Shown: one piece after another, positions 21,201-28,343 of the stretch
Position numbering within the stretch: the stretch's first letter is position 1
Layout: each line of letters starts with the position of its first letter
Assembly: GCA_030729385.1 (NCBI GenBank)
Contig: JANQXM010000020.1
Coordinates: forward strand, 64,335-101,218
Source of the DNA: Opitutales bacterium
Lineage (GTDB): Bacteria; Verrucomicrobiota; Verrucomicrobiia; Opitutales; Coraliomargaritaceae
DNA length: 36,884 nt
Reading direction: 5' to 3'
Translations under genes and position numbers: made by a program
Notes under the pieces: generated by a model
Told to the model about the DNA's origin: nothing
What the model saw: the letters and a program-made list of their open reading frames with translations, nothing else
Databases searched by the model: none

Positions 21201-21729
21201 CACCGCTAAATTCGTCCGTATCTTCTTCGGCCGCGTCTTCAACAATCCAGAGACTGTGCTGAGTGAAGAAATGCTCAAGCCTGAGCTTCAGGACATGGAT
21301 ACCTTCATCGAAGGCATGGAAACCATCGAAGCCGCCCACAAGCAAGCGGCCATAAATTACTTCGAGGATAATTCCATTGAGCAAGCCTGCCCGCCGCTCA
21401 AAGCGCTACTCCATATCATGGTGCATGGCCAATACGAAGGAAAGACCCTGCAGGACCCAGAAGTCCGCGGTCTCTTTACTCGCGAGTCGATGCTGCAAAG
21501 CGATTGGTATCAAGAGCGACTAGTCAGCCAACAAAAGAGCGACATGAAGGCATGGGCTCAACATGTCGACTACCTTGGCTCTTACCTCTCCAAAAGCACA
21601 CACAGCGCGGTAGCCAAACGACTCAACGTAGAAGCACGTCTAACCGCTGCCCGTGAGCAATTAGACAAAGTCAGTTCGAAGAAATACACCGATTCACTCG
21701 TCGGCACCATCGGACGCCAACCGATTTAA
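18274..21729 (+). CDS. PPi-type phosphoenolpyruvate carboxykinase (pyrophosphate-dependent)
   Basis: 1151 residues from the ATG at 18274 (MEFKTQLGLDPE); an upstream ATG at 18217 would add 19 residues of poor character. The protein strongly resembles the large pyrophosphate-type PEPCKs described from Propionibacterium and Entamoeba, about 1140-1150 residues. Shared blocks include LHNPKSDRRTTKGVFHI, LDFVESIFGNAGDPF, DNYFGYCKKEVKTQI, HKPCTVSGGGKSEISK, ELFMEYIASITGKSPSTTG and the C-terminal SLVGTIGRQP. These enzymes interconvert oxaloacetate and PEP with phosphate/pyrophosphate instead of a nucleotide, linking the TCA cycle and glycolysis. They share no simple end-to-end similarity with ATP- or GTP-PEPCK. 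It is a single-gene unit. Recognition is by family memory of these blocks, not a search. Confidence 0.88.
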   Translation: MEFKTQLGLDPETAASTHDEQALLEYVNLKLTSIGQPVFGDITDSEFFGLSKSLLESYQEKSRLLADYLPPCDQRIQSFLMEYFDDLEIEDIPHLPHNTLILDRHGVARTLSLPAKGDHFSSDIIDSYRIEQGVLHNPKSDRRTTKGVFHIAEGGLPIPNDKKAVPKIAVARLFKKALTTAPDSLTTLPFLANEDESAKAWVSLLLRPVVVPEVDGFTKEKSMEVRFFAPGNMVSNLDFVESIFGNAGDPFIADNDAGLAPENWTGTSGCVILAPHLMGTTKIELGLPHVSEATDRQKRDGMCWEKEDELYNDGGAFKITCRDESGRIVTAIADNYFGYCKKEVKTQIGFSANLHGLAEEEHAGGTLAFTGYDLGEDFQLSQYYPEVDQTFDGIVARYNDRIDVMPEGYAVDKTYKDILYLPEDSQIELNNQTITWSKDGAEQKIKLLPNITYVLPSGYKVQMMQPAAGRRWRLVGYTAESRVCHKPCTVSGGGKSEISKPITDAIISGPVFVSDFQKDFDLAEEIINYEYGERFSDTSKNRPDGRPLLGKARSLGSVIKLLTPSKSDYNETYNAWLKSIPQHVKELVLIIKRFYKEDWGTDWRKRFTVDLINGEPGNILRYREQQMLTQYLRIGYTSEGAWRTFGLRKDFIPAAKISLEDDITASTVAPSSCIKSLPKDWDAPSAKFVFNCEYRFFQRPDDAVIRGYDHQAEKDLSSDGSFLSNYEPLDAEHGKNEIEDAIRFGQYTQPMQDMVTNFVQAPHSDYYATPAYPRMVDGKPTKNPRYLQVRPDLKDKRSLYLADISSRLYRRQDSQSPLLRPVTSILPGRRNNPAEPEAGVKPLCTFSPIHHMELPELFMEYIASITGKSPSTTGAGSEGALTKGPFNALLPIYDMNNALVSYLATEQPAFITAAGYVGPKFRVDHDISLLVPEIWCRLKPQETDPKWLLQHGYLEKIEDFEHEGKLVKASLLGYRITAKFVRIFFGRVFNNPETVLSEEMLKPELQDMDTFIEGMETIEAAHKQAAINYFEDNSIEQACPPLKALLHIMVHGQYEGKTLQDPEVRGLFTRESMLQSDWYQERLVSQQKSDMKAWAQHVDYLGSYLSKSTHSAVAKRLNVEARLTAAREQLDKVSSKKYTDSLVGTIGRQPI

Positions 21730-21738
21730 AGACAGCCG

Positions 21739-22149
21739 CTATCGCTGCTGTTGGTGAATGGCATGCGTCCAGTCCAACCCGCCCTTATGCTTTACAATAC
21801 CTTTCTGCAATGCAAAGCGTAAGAGGCTGGCTTCGTCTGACAGATTTAACTTCTTCATCGTGTTTTGCTTATGGCGACGCACGGTGAATGCAGTGACCCC
21901 TAATTGATCCGCGATCTCTTCCTGAGAATGTCCCTGTGCAATCGCTCGCACGACTTGAAACTCAAGATTCGAAAGCACTTTATAATAAGCATTCGGGTCC
22001 TCCCACAGCTGAGCGATGATTTTCTGCGCGTTCACTGAGTAATACACATGCCCAGCTGAAACCTCGTTGAAAGCTGCGAATAGCACTTCAAAAGTCATTT
22101 CGCGCTTGTCCACAAAACCCAGAATGCCACTGCGATTGACTTCTCTCAC
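21739..22149 (-). pseudogene. LuxR/NarL-type response regulator lacking most of its receiver domain
   Basis: 136 residues from a GTG at 22149. The C-terminal half is a complete LuxR-type helix-turn-helix (about 58-122: LSNLEFQVVRAIAQGHSQEEIADQLGVTAFTVRRHKQNTMKKL). The N-terminal 50 residues (SGILGFVDKREMTFEVLFAAFNEVSAGHVYY) match only the last strand and helix of a NarL-type receiver, the part that normally reads SGYLLK-x-ELxxAIxxVxxG. The phosphorylated Asp and the first ~85 residues are absent, and an in-frame TAA lies six codons before the GTG. It is thus probably a truncated gene, or a stand-alone DNA-binding protein derived from one. It is convergent with PPi-PEPCK, 9 bases away. Confidence 0.65.
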
Positions 22150-22281
22150 AGAATACTCATCGGTTTAGCACAAATTAGTCGTCACGATACCGTGATTCAG
22201 GCATTGGCATTACTTTCTGAGCAAAAAAAGACCCCCCATACTACAGAGAGCCTGCAACTCTGTGATCAAATCGAAGCAGAG

Positions 22282-22959
22282 CTATAATTCAGCTCCACCA
22301 GATCGCAGCACGCGGAACAATTCTTCCAATTTGCGGTGATCTTTGACCCCAGGTGCACTTTCTACACCGCTATTAACATCTAGATGGCTCGCACCCGTTG
22401 CTTCGAGCGCAGCCAAGATATTCTCGGAATTCAGACCTCCGGCAAGAATCCACTGTTTCTCTGAGTGCGCTCTACTCAATGCGGCAAAAGATGCCCAATC
22501 CCCGGTGCGCCCGGTGCCGCCTACTTGCTGACTAGAATACGTATCGAGCAAAATCGTGTCTGCGTAAGAAAGGAAACGCTCGGGGAGTGGCTGCTCTGGT
22601 TTCAAGCGTGGCGACAACCACAGTTGACTTGAACCAACGACAGCCGCCCATTCGCGAAGCTGAGCTTCTGAAACTTCCGCCTCAGTATGTATTTGAAAGA
22701 AATCAAACCCCGCGGCTTTATACTCAAAGAGCCTTTCGGGCGTGGGTGAGACATCGACGGCAACACGGCGCCCTTGAGGCACGCGTTGAGCCAATTCCAC
22801 TGCCCGCTGCAGCGATTGCCCCCTTGGCGAAGGCGCGTATAAGATAAATCCAAACAGATCAGCCTTCAATTCAATCGCTTGATCGACATCCTGTTCGCGA
22901 GTTAACCCGCAGACTTTAACTGTAATCTCGCTCGGCATCCAACCACTCTTGGCGTTCAA
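22282..22959 (-). CDS. trpF: Phosphoribosylanthranilate isomerase
   Basis: 225 residues, a (beta/alpha)8 enzyme of tryptophan synthesis that isomerises phosphoribosylanthranilate. The first strand carries the catalytic cysteine in VKVCGLTREQD. The later strands have GFILYAPSPRG, VAVDVSPTPE, ILLDTYSSQQVGGTGRTGDW with the general-acid Asp, ILAGGLNSENI and LDVNSGVESAPGVKDHRKL, all family hallmarks. The start may be the ATG at 22959 or the one at 22938 (MPSEITVKVCG), the latter being closer to the family norm. No other trp gene lies nearby. The gene reads toward the truncated regulator. Confidence 0.93.
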   Translation of the reverse strand: MNAKSGWMPSEITVKVCGLTREQDVDQAIELKADLFGFILYAPSPRGQSLQRAVELAQRVPQGRRVAVDVSPTPERLFEYKAAGFDFFQIHTEAEVSEAQLREWAAVVGSSQLWLSPRLKPEQPLPERFLSYADTILLDTYSSQQVGGTGRTGDWASFAALSRAHSEKQWILAGGLNSENILAALEATGASHLDVNSGVESAPGVKDHRKLEELFRVLRSGGAEL

Positions 22960-23123
22960 AAGACTCTGGCAAAACTAAAAGCACAACCACAGCTCTAAAT
23001 GAGAGCCCTTTCTTACAAAATGACGCTGCCAAAACCAGTCATCAACTGTCCAACACTAAGTTTTAACTAATTATTGCTATAACTTGTAATGAAACTCATA
23101 TTGCTTACGTTATATATAAGTTA

Positions 23124-23138
23124 GATGATCCTATCATC
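23124..23138 (+). promoter_or_regulatory. Inverted repeat upstream of the AP2-like gene
   Basis: GATGAT (23124-23129) and ATCATC (23133-23138) are perfectly complementary around a three-base CCT spacer. They sit in an AT-rich tract about 50 bases before the ATG at 23190. The position fits an operator or an mRNA leader hairpin. No regulator can be named. Confidence 0.3.
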
Positions 23139-23189
23139 ATTTAATGACGCATAACGACACACTACTAAACTACTCTATCCCAAAACATT

Positions 23190-23681
23190 ATGGCACGATC
23201 AACAGCAAATAAAGGCATCAGCCGAATCGATTCCGGTTCGACACACGGATGGTTTGTCCGAGGCTACCGCAACGGAAAAACCTATTCTAAACTATTCAGC
23301 GACCGCAAATCTGGCGGGAAAGGCAAAGCACAAAAGCTAGCAAAGTCCTACCGTGACGATCTCAATGCTGAGTTGGAGCAAATCCCGAAAAAACCACGTC
23401 AACGTCGCATTGTCATCTCTGACTCACGCAACAAGACTGGCGAACTCGGCGTCTCACGCACCACTAAAATCGGTCCAAATGGCACAAAGCACGAGTGCTA
23501 CTCTGTCAGCTGGCGCCCAGAACCTGGCACGCAAAAATGCACTTCTTTCTCGATCAAGAAATATGGCGAGAAAAAAGCATTCAAGCTAGCCGTTGAGCAC
23601 CGCCGCAACATGATGCGCGAAATTCACGGTCCTGGTTTCTACAAAAAGCTTAGCGTTCAAAAACGCGCACGCGAAGCGTAG
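23190..23681 (+). CDS. Basic protein with two AP2/ERF-like repeats
   Basis: 163 residues, very rich in Lys and Arg. Two related units follow each other. The first is at about 8-63 (GISRIDSGSTHGWFVRGYRNGKTYSKLFSD, then KGKAQKLAKSYRDDL). The second is at about 87-148 (LGVSRTTKIGPNGTKHECYSVSWRP, then KYGEKKAFKLAVEHRRNMM). Each has a GxSR start, a central W, a three-strand pattern and a final amphipathic helix, the layout of the AP2 DNA-binding fold. Plant ERF factors and bacterial or phage AP2 proteins share it. A DNA-binding or nucleoid role is likely but not shown. The gene is a single unit, with an AT-rich upstream region and a strong terminator at 23705-23735. Confidence 0.68.
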   Translation: MARSTANKGISRIDSGSTHGWFVRGYRNGKTYSKLFSDRKSGGKGKAQKLAKSYRDDLNAELEQIPKKPRQRRIVISDSRNKTGELGVSRTTKIGPNGTKHECYSVSWRPEPGTQKCTSFSIKKYGEKKAFKLAVEHRRNMMREIHGPGFYKKLSVQKRAREA

Positions 23682-23704
23682 TCGACCCAAACAATTCAAT
23701 CTCC

Positions 23705-23735
23705 AAGGCGCAGCTAACAAGCTGCGCCTTTTTTG
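23705..23735 (+). terminator. Rho-independent terminator after the AP2-like gene
   Basis: A perfect 11-base stem, AAGGCGCAGCT (23705-23715) and AGCTGCGCCTT (23720-23730), surrounds the loop AACA and is followed by a run of T to 23735. It begins 23 bases after the stop of the AP2-like gene. It also lies between that gene and the end of the convergent M16 peptidase gene. Confidence 0.9.
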
Positions 23736-23757
23736 TGCACGACAAGGCTTACGTATT

Positions 23758-26337
23758 TCAGCCTACAGGTCCTACAACCATACGCAGACCACGTTCTGCG
23801 GCAAAATACTCCCGTGCAAATGCTGCCAAATCCTCGGCACCAATCGCATCCAGCTTAGCCGCATGCTCCGCATCGTCATCCACTGGCAGTCCGTAGGTCA
23901 ACTGTATGGCTGCATGCATCGCACGGGCACCAATAGTTTGTCGCCCCATCGGACGCGCCGCCTTCAAACGTGTCCGACAACGTGCCAGCTCATCTTCCAA
24001 AATATCGCCCGCCATGACTCTGGCGATCTCGCCATTAATTTCCTTAATCACTTCCTGAGCCTGACTCGGGTGCGTTCCGGCGTAAAAGACAAACATTCCG
24101 GACTGCAAGCCGATCACTCGACTCGAGCCAACATAGTAGGCCATTCCCTTATCCTCCCGCACGCGCTCAAAGAGCCGACTGGACATACCGCTGAACAGCT
24201 CATTCAAGACTTCACTCACCACATAGTCTTCATGCTGGATCCCGACATCTGGAAACGCATGCAACACAACCGCCTGCTCACGCTCCATTGGCTCATGGAT
24301 ATCCAATGCCTGAGCCGAACCTTGAAAAGCTTCCACCTCACTCAAAACGAATACACGCCTCGACAGCTTTTCTTCAAAAAATGGCGTCAGTCCCGCGATC
24401 AATTCATCTCGGTCAAAATCACCACAGACAGAAATCACTGTATTCGGCGCGGTAATCAACTGCTCAAAGTGCGCTTGCACATCGTCTCGCGTCAGGGCTT
24501 CTAGATCTTCGACTCGCCCGCCCGAACCGACCGCGAAGGGATGCGAACCAAAGAAGCGCTCACGAAGTTTTCGAAAGCCATAATCCAATATCTCGTCATC
24601 TTCCTCCAGTAAGCCAGCGACCTGAGCTTCCCGCTCAGTCTCGAAAGTATCCTGAGCAAACAAAGGGCAAGTAAACGCATCAGCCAGCAACTCAAGCGCC
24701 ACAGGTAAATCCGTGGGCAATACTTCAATCGAGAAACTGACTGTGTTATTGCCACCCGTGCCGCTAAAACGTCCACCAATTCCTTCGATCAAAGTAGAAA
24801 TTTGCTGCGCACTACGCTTGGACGTATCTTTGGTCAGCAGCTCCGCCAAAAGTGCCGAGATACCTCGTTGCCCGGCTGGCTCATAAAGCGGTCCACCCTG
24901 ACAAACACATCTAAAATGAACCTTTGGTAAACGCTTGTCCCGCTGAAGCAATAGGCGCGCTCCTCCCTCAAATTCAACCAACTCAAAAGGATCTAACGAC
25001 AATCGCTCAGCGAGCACCGCCTCCGCCTCAGAGTCTGTTTTCGGACCCAAAGTCACTGAAGACATCGTCTCTTCGACTAAATACGCCCGCGCCACTGACT
25101 GCAGATCACTTGCCACGACCGACTGTAATCGCTTCAGATAACGACGCCCGTAAGCAATGTCACCAATCACAACTTCACCTATACCAAGTCGTGAGGCCTG
25201 ACCACTCATCGTCTTTCGACCATTAATTTCAGCACTCAGTGCTTGTCGGCGCGCTTTCTCCACCACGTCCTCGCTGAAGCCCTGCTCAATCACATCGTCG
25301 ATCACCTCGCGAATCGCGGCTTCGACCTTAGGTTGCATTTCCGGATCGCACACATACGAAATCCAAAAGAGCCCTTGGTCTCCTGGATTCCAATTACGGC
25401 AATCGATATAGTGCACCAACTTCGCTTTATTACGTAAGCGCTCCCATAAAACTGAGCTCTCGCCGCCGCCAAGCGCGTGCGCTAGCGCATCTAATCGGGG
25501 CGAATCTAGGTGACTCAAATGCGGCACCTTAAAGCCTAAACCTCCTCGGAAAATATTATAATCACCAACGATATCCTCGCGCCGAGCCGAAAGCTGCAAA
25601 GGTTCCACCTCAATCTGCACCGGCGCTAAACGACCACGCGGGACCACTCCAAAACCAGCTTCAACCGCCTGTAAACATGTCGCAGGGTCCACCGCACCCA
25701 CAATCGAAACCACCATATTGTTCGGCACATAGCGCGCCTGATAGTAAGCGCGCAATTCATCGCCCGTCACCTGCTCGTAGAGCGACCGATGCCCAATCAC
25801 CGGTTCACGATAAGGGTGCTGCTGAAATGCCGTGCGAAATAATGCCTGACTCAATTGACGATCCGGATCATCCAGCCCCATATCGATTTCGCGTAGGATG
25901 ACATCGCGCTCTTTCAAAACTTCCTCTTCCGGCAAAGTCGAGTACAGCACAATGTCAGAAAGCACGTCCACCACCTGGGCAAAAGCAGACGACGGAGCAT
26001 CGATATAATACACCGTGCGGTCAAAGGTGGTATAGGCATTGATCCCTCCGCCGATGCTATGCACTTCGCGACTGATTGCTTTCCCATCGCGTCGAGCCGT
26101 GCCCTTAAAAAGCATGTGCTCCAAAAAGTGCGAGAGGCCCGAGCCGATCAATTGATCTTCGTGTATACTTCCCGTCTTCACCCAAACCTGCACCGAAACC
26201 ACTTCGTTCGAAAAGTCAGGACGATGCACCAATGTCAGGCCATTGCTCAACACATGGCGCTCCACTGGCGCTTTAAATAAGCTATCGATCAAATCGTTCG
26301 AGGCGTCGGCTGATAAATGCGGCGTAGTTGTCTCCAT
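23758..26337 (-). CDS. M16 family zinc metallopeptidase (pitrilysin/insulinase type, two-module)
   Basis: 859 residues made of two M16 modules. The first has the inverted zinc motif His70-Phe-Leu-Glu73-His74 (GLSHFLEHMLFKGT). The third ligand, Glu150 (VILREIDMGLDDPD), sits at the expected spacing of 76 residues, so this half should be catalytic. The second module (from about 440, LLLQRDKRLPKVHFRCVCQGG) lacks HxxEH but keeps the substrate-binding Arg-Tyr region (FERVREDKGMAYYVGSS). Two modules on one chain form the closed clamp that degrades peptides. No signal peptide is evident, so a cytoplasmic location is likely. It is a single-gene unit with 285 bases upstream. Confidence 0.92.
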   Translation of the reverse strand: METTTPHLSADASNDLIDSLFKAPVERHVLSNGLTLVHRPDFSNEVVSVQVWVKTGSIHEDQLIGSGLSHFLEHMLFKGTARRDGKAISREVHSIGGGINAYTTFDRTVYYIDAPSSAFAQVVDVLSDIVLYSTLPEEEVLKERDVILREIDMGLDDPDRQLSQALFRTAFQQHPYREPVIGHRSLYEQVTGDELRAYYQARYVPNNMVVSIVGAVDPATCLQAVEAGFGVVPRGRLAPVQIEVEPLQLSARREDIVGDYNIFRGGLGFKVPHLSHLDSPRLDALAHALGGGESSVLWERLRNKAKLVHYIDCRNWNPGDQGLFWISYVCDPEMQPKVEAAIREVIDDVIEQGFSEDVVEKARRQALSAEINGRKTMSGQASRLGIGEVVIGDIAYGRRYLKRLQSVVASDLQSVARAYLVEETMSSVTLGPKTDSEAEAVLAERLSLDPFELVEFEGGARLLLQRDKRLPKVHFRCVCQGGPLYEPAGQRGISALLAELLTKDTSKRSAQQISTLIEGIGGRFSGTGGNNTVSFSIEVLPTDLPVALELLADAFTCPLFAQDTFETEREAQVAGLLEEDDEILDYGFRKLRERFFGSHPFAVGSGGRVEDLEALTRDDVQAHFEQLITAPNTVISVCGDFDRDELIAGLTPFFEEKLSRRVFVLSEVEAFQGSAQALDIHEPMEREQAVVLHAFPDVGIQHEDYVVSEVLNELFSGMSSRLFERVREDKGMAYYVGSSRVIGLQSGMFVFYAGTHPSQAQEVIKEINGEIARVMAGDILEDELARCRTRLKAARPMGRQTIGARAMHAAIQLTYGLPVDDDAEHAAKLDAIGAEDLAAFAREYFAAERGLRMVVGPVG

Positions 26338-26622
26338 ATGTGCTGCCCACTATCTCGGCTAAAGTATAAATTTCCACCTTTAGTTTACCAAATTTGAGCA
26401 GCCCTCATTTATACTTCTGCCAAATAACCAGATACATGCTTGCCCTACACTGCCAAAAACTACTAGGGTCTTGTCCCCAAAAGCCACCCGTCAGAATGTT
26501 ATAAATTTGTTTAACTAACAGATATACAAGTAGATCGACTATCAGATGATTGTCATTTCGACGCAAGCCAAGCACATTTACCTCACTTTTATCACAGGTA
26601 ACTTCCTATCAGAACGATACCA
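26338..26622. other. Intergenic region between the M16 peptidase and the coiled-coil gene
   Basis: 285 AT-rich bases separate two divergent genes. The promoters of both should lie here, but no convincing -35/-10 pair, strong hairpin or repeat stands out. No coding frame of note is present. Confidence 0.5.
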
Positions 26623-27222
26623 ATGTCCGCTAAAGACCTACCACCTCCACCGCCGCCCAACAGAGAGCCAAAGCGACGCCTCAGTCTAAAGACTGCGATC
26701 GCAGCCGCTTCGCGAACTAACAGCACGATCGTCAAACCATTGATGAATCCCCTCGGAGAGTTTCCTGAAATTAAGACAGGCAAACAACAGGAGATGGAGG
26801 CCAACCTCCTAGAGTTACAGGCTGACATTATTATCCGCGAAGGCTTGCTCAGTGACAAAGAAAGACTGCTGCAAAGCCGTGAACTGGAACTCAATGAAAA
26901 AGAGGCACTACTTGAAGCGCATCGAAAAGCAATCGATACACATGCCGCTCCAAATGCATCCACTAGCCAAACAAATAGTGCCATCAGCACAGAAGAGCGC
27001 GAAGCCTTCGACGCTCTCAAGCGAGAACTGAACAATCAAGAACAGTCGCTCAAAAACGCACGCAAGATGCTGCATGAGCGAGAAGACTTCATCGAACAGT
27101 GCGAAAATGAACTCGTTGAAAAGTCGATGCTACTCACCGAACGCGAAGCACGTATCGAACAAAGAGAAGAAGATCACGAAGCGAAAAAGTTTGCCGACGC
27201 CAATGCCGCTAAAGCCAGTTAA
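26623..27222 (+). CDS. Coiled-coil protein of unknown function
   Basis: 199 residues. A poly-proline N-terminus (DLPPPPPPNREPKRR) and a basic Ser/Thr-rich stretch lead into two long heptad-rich segments (about 62-110 and 125-192) full of Glu, Leu, Lys and Arg: LLSDKERLLQSRELELNEKE and KSMLLTEREARIEQREEDHE. The segments are joined by a Thr/Ser/Asn/Ala linker. There is no membrane helix, signal peptide or catalytic motif. It probably forms a rod-like dimer. Such KxxLLxxRExxLxERE repeats appear in cytoskeletal or scaffold-like bacterial proteins. The stop overlaps the stop of the opposite-strand Minf_1886-family gene by 4 bases. Confidence 0.7.
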   Translation: MSAKDLPPPPPPNREPKRRLSLKTAIAAASRTNSTIVKPLMNPLGEFPEIKTGKQQEMEANLLELQADIIIREGLLSDKERLLQSRELELNEKEALLEAHRKAIDTHAAPNASTSQTNSAISTEEREAFDALKRELNNQEQSLKNARKMLHEREDFIEQCENELVEKSMLLTEREARIEQREEDHEAKKFADANAAKAS

Positions 27223-27680
27223 CGCAGCGGCGGTCGCTTAATCGTCGGTTTCATCCCAGGGTGAAACGGCACATCAAAGGCATCTTTAAAGTTATAGCCT
27301 TTGTTGAAATCTTCTGGGCTATCTTGGTCGGTCTTCCCTAATACGCGGCATTCGACCAAGTTAAACACGATGTTGCCAAAATCTCGGCACTTCTTGATTC
27401 CCCAATGCTCCAAAACCGCACGAGCCATCGGACCATATTGATCGATCGCGTAGAGGCGGATCCCCTCCAAAAGTTGCTGCCCGCTTAAGTGATTATTCTT
27501 ATCCAACTCGCCCTGCTTATGCATCTCTTTCAAACTGAAATCCAAAGCCTGCCGTAAAAAGTAATAAGCACCACGCGCATAACGCTCGTCCTCTTTACGG
27601 ATCGTGCGGATCACTTCGTTGAAATCTCTGTTCGGGTCGTTCACTCCTGCCAATAGAATCTCAATCACGGAGCGCGTCAA
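27219..27680 (-). CDS. Minf_1886 family protein (Planctomycetes/Verrucomicrobia-restricted)
   Basis: 153 residues. The conserved core EDERYARGAYYFLRQALDFSL, then HLSGQQLLEGIRLYAIDQYGPMARAVLEHWGI and DFGNIVFNLVECRVLGKTDQDSPEDF, is the pattern I know from a small family named after a Methylacidiphilum gene and found essentially in Verrucomicrobia and Planctomycetes. No biochemical function is known. It is soluble, with no signal peptide. It is one of the better lineage markers in the window. It converges with the coiled-coil gene, overlapping by 4 bases at the 3' ends. Confidence 0.85.
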   Translation of the reverse strand: MTRSVIEILLAGVNDPNRDFNEVIRTIRKEDERYARGAYYFLRQALDFSLKEMHKQGELDKNNHLSGQQLLEGIRLYAIDQYGPMARAVLEHWGIKKCRDFGNIVFNLVECRVLGKTDQDSPEDFNKGYNFKDAFDVPFHPGMKPTIKRPPLR

Positions 27681-27797
27681 TCTTCCGACTAGAGATTTTA
27701 AAGACTTATGTCATCTAGCCACCTGACATAATTAAAAAACTGGCGCGATATTCGCTTCATTGACCATACTAATAAAAAACCAGTCACCACACAAAAT

Positions 27798-28343
27798 ATG
27801 AGCACACCGACCGAACCCGAACAAAACAGCCCAGCCCCGGAAACGAGCAATTGGCCCGCGCTGCTACGCGGCTCGGTTCTCAGCAGTGCACAGTCCAAGC
27901 ATGTGCAATACATCTCCCTCGCGGATCGGCGGGCACAGGTCATCATTACCATCAATGCCTTTCTCATCCCACTAACACTTTCGGGCTACAACAAACCAGA
28001 GATCCGCATCGGGATTATACTCTTCATCCTCGCGGCGGCATTGAGTATCTTTTTTGCCATCATCAGCCTCATGCCGAAACGCTACCAGCCGGACGCAACC
28101 GGTAAACGCAACTTACTTCATTTCTCAGGTATCTGGCAGTATGACGAAGAAACCTACAAAACGCTAATGAAGGAATCGCTCGAAAGTCGCAACACCATCA
28201 CCGAGCTGATGGTATCGGACATCTACCATTTAAGTAACGATGTGCTACGACCAAAATTCCGATGGATACGGCTCAGTTTCTACGCGTTTTTGATCGGGCT
28301 ATTTTGCGCCCTACTCTTCATCGTCGGACCACTGGTGGCCTAG
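27798..28343 (+). CDS. PycTM-like membrane protein (Pycsar effector domain, DUF5706 type)
   Basis: 181 residues. The N-terminal region has the marker SKHVQYISLADRRAQVIITINAFLI, in which the ADRRA segment leads into the first helix (about 47-65). A second helix (about 69-92, IGIILFILAAALSIFFAIISLMP) precedes a soluble helical part containing NLLHFSGIWQYDEETYKTLM and DIYHLSNDVLRPKFRWIRLS. A final helix lies at about 158-179. This is the layout of PycTM effectors, which in Pycsar anti-phage systems sense cUMP or cCMP and disrupt the membrane. No pyrimidine cyclase gene is adjacent here, so an immune role is not established. The stop overlaps the glgA stop convergently. Confidence 0.72.
   Translation: MSTPTEPEQNSPAPETSNWPALLRGSVLSSAQSKHVQYISLADRRAQVIITINAFLIPLTLSGYNKPEIRIGIILFILAAALSIFFAIISLMPKRYQPDATGKRNLLHFSGIWQYDEETYKTLMKESLESRNTITELMVSDIYHLSNDVLRPKFRWIRLSFYAFLIGLFCALLFIVGPLVA

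Noticed and set aside
22150-22287. Plus-strand open frame of about 45 codons ending ...LCDQIEAEL at 22287, possibly the tail of a decayed gene
   Set aside because: It has no start codon of its own, overlaps the antisense of the regulator, and matches nothing I recognise; chance is sufficient.
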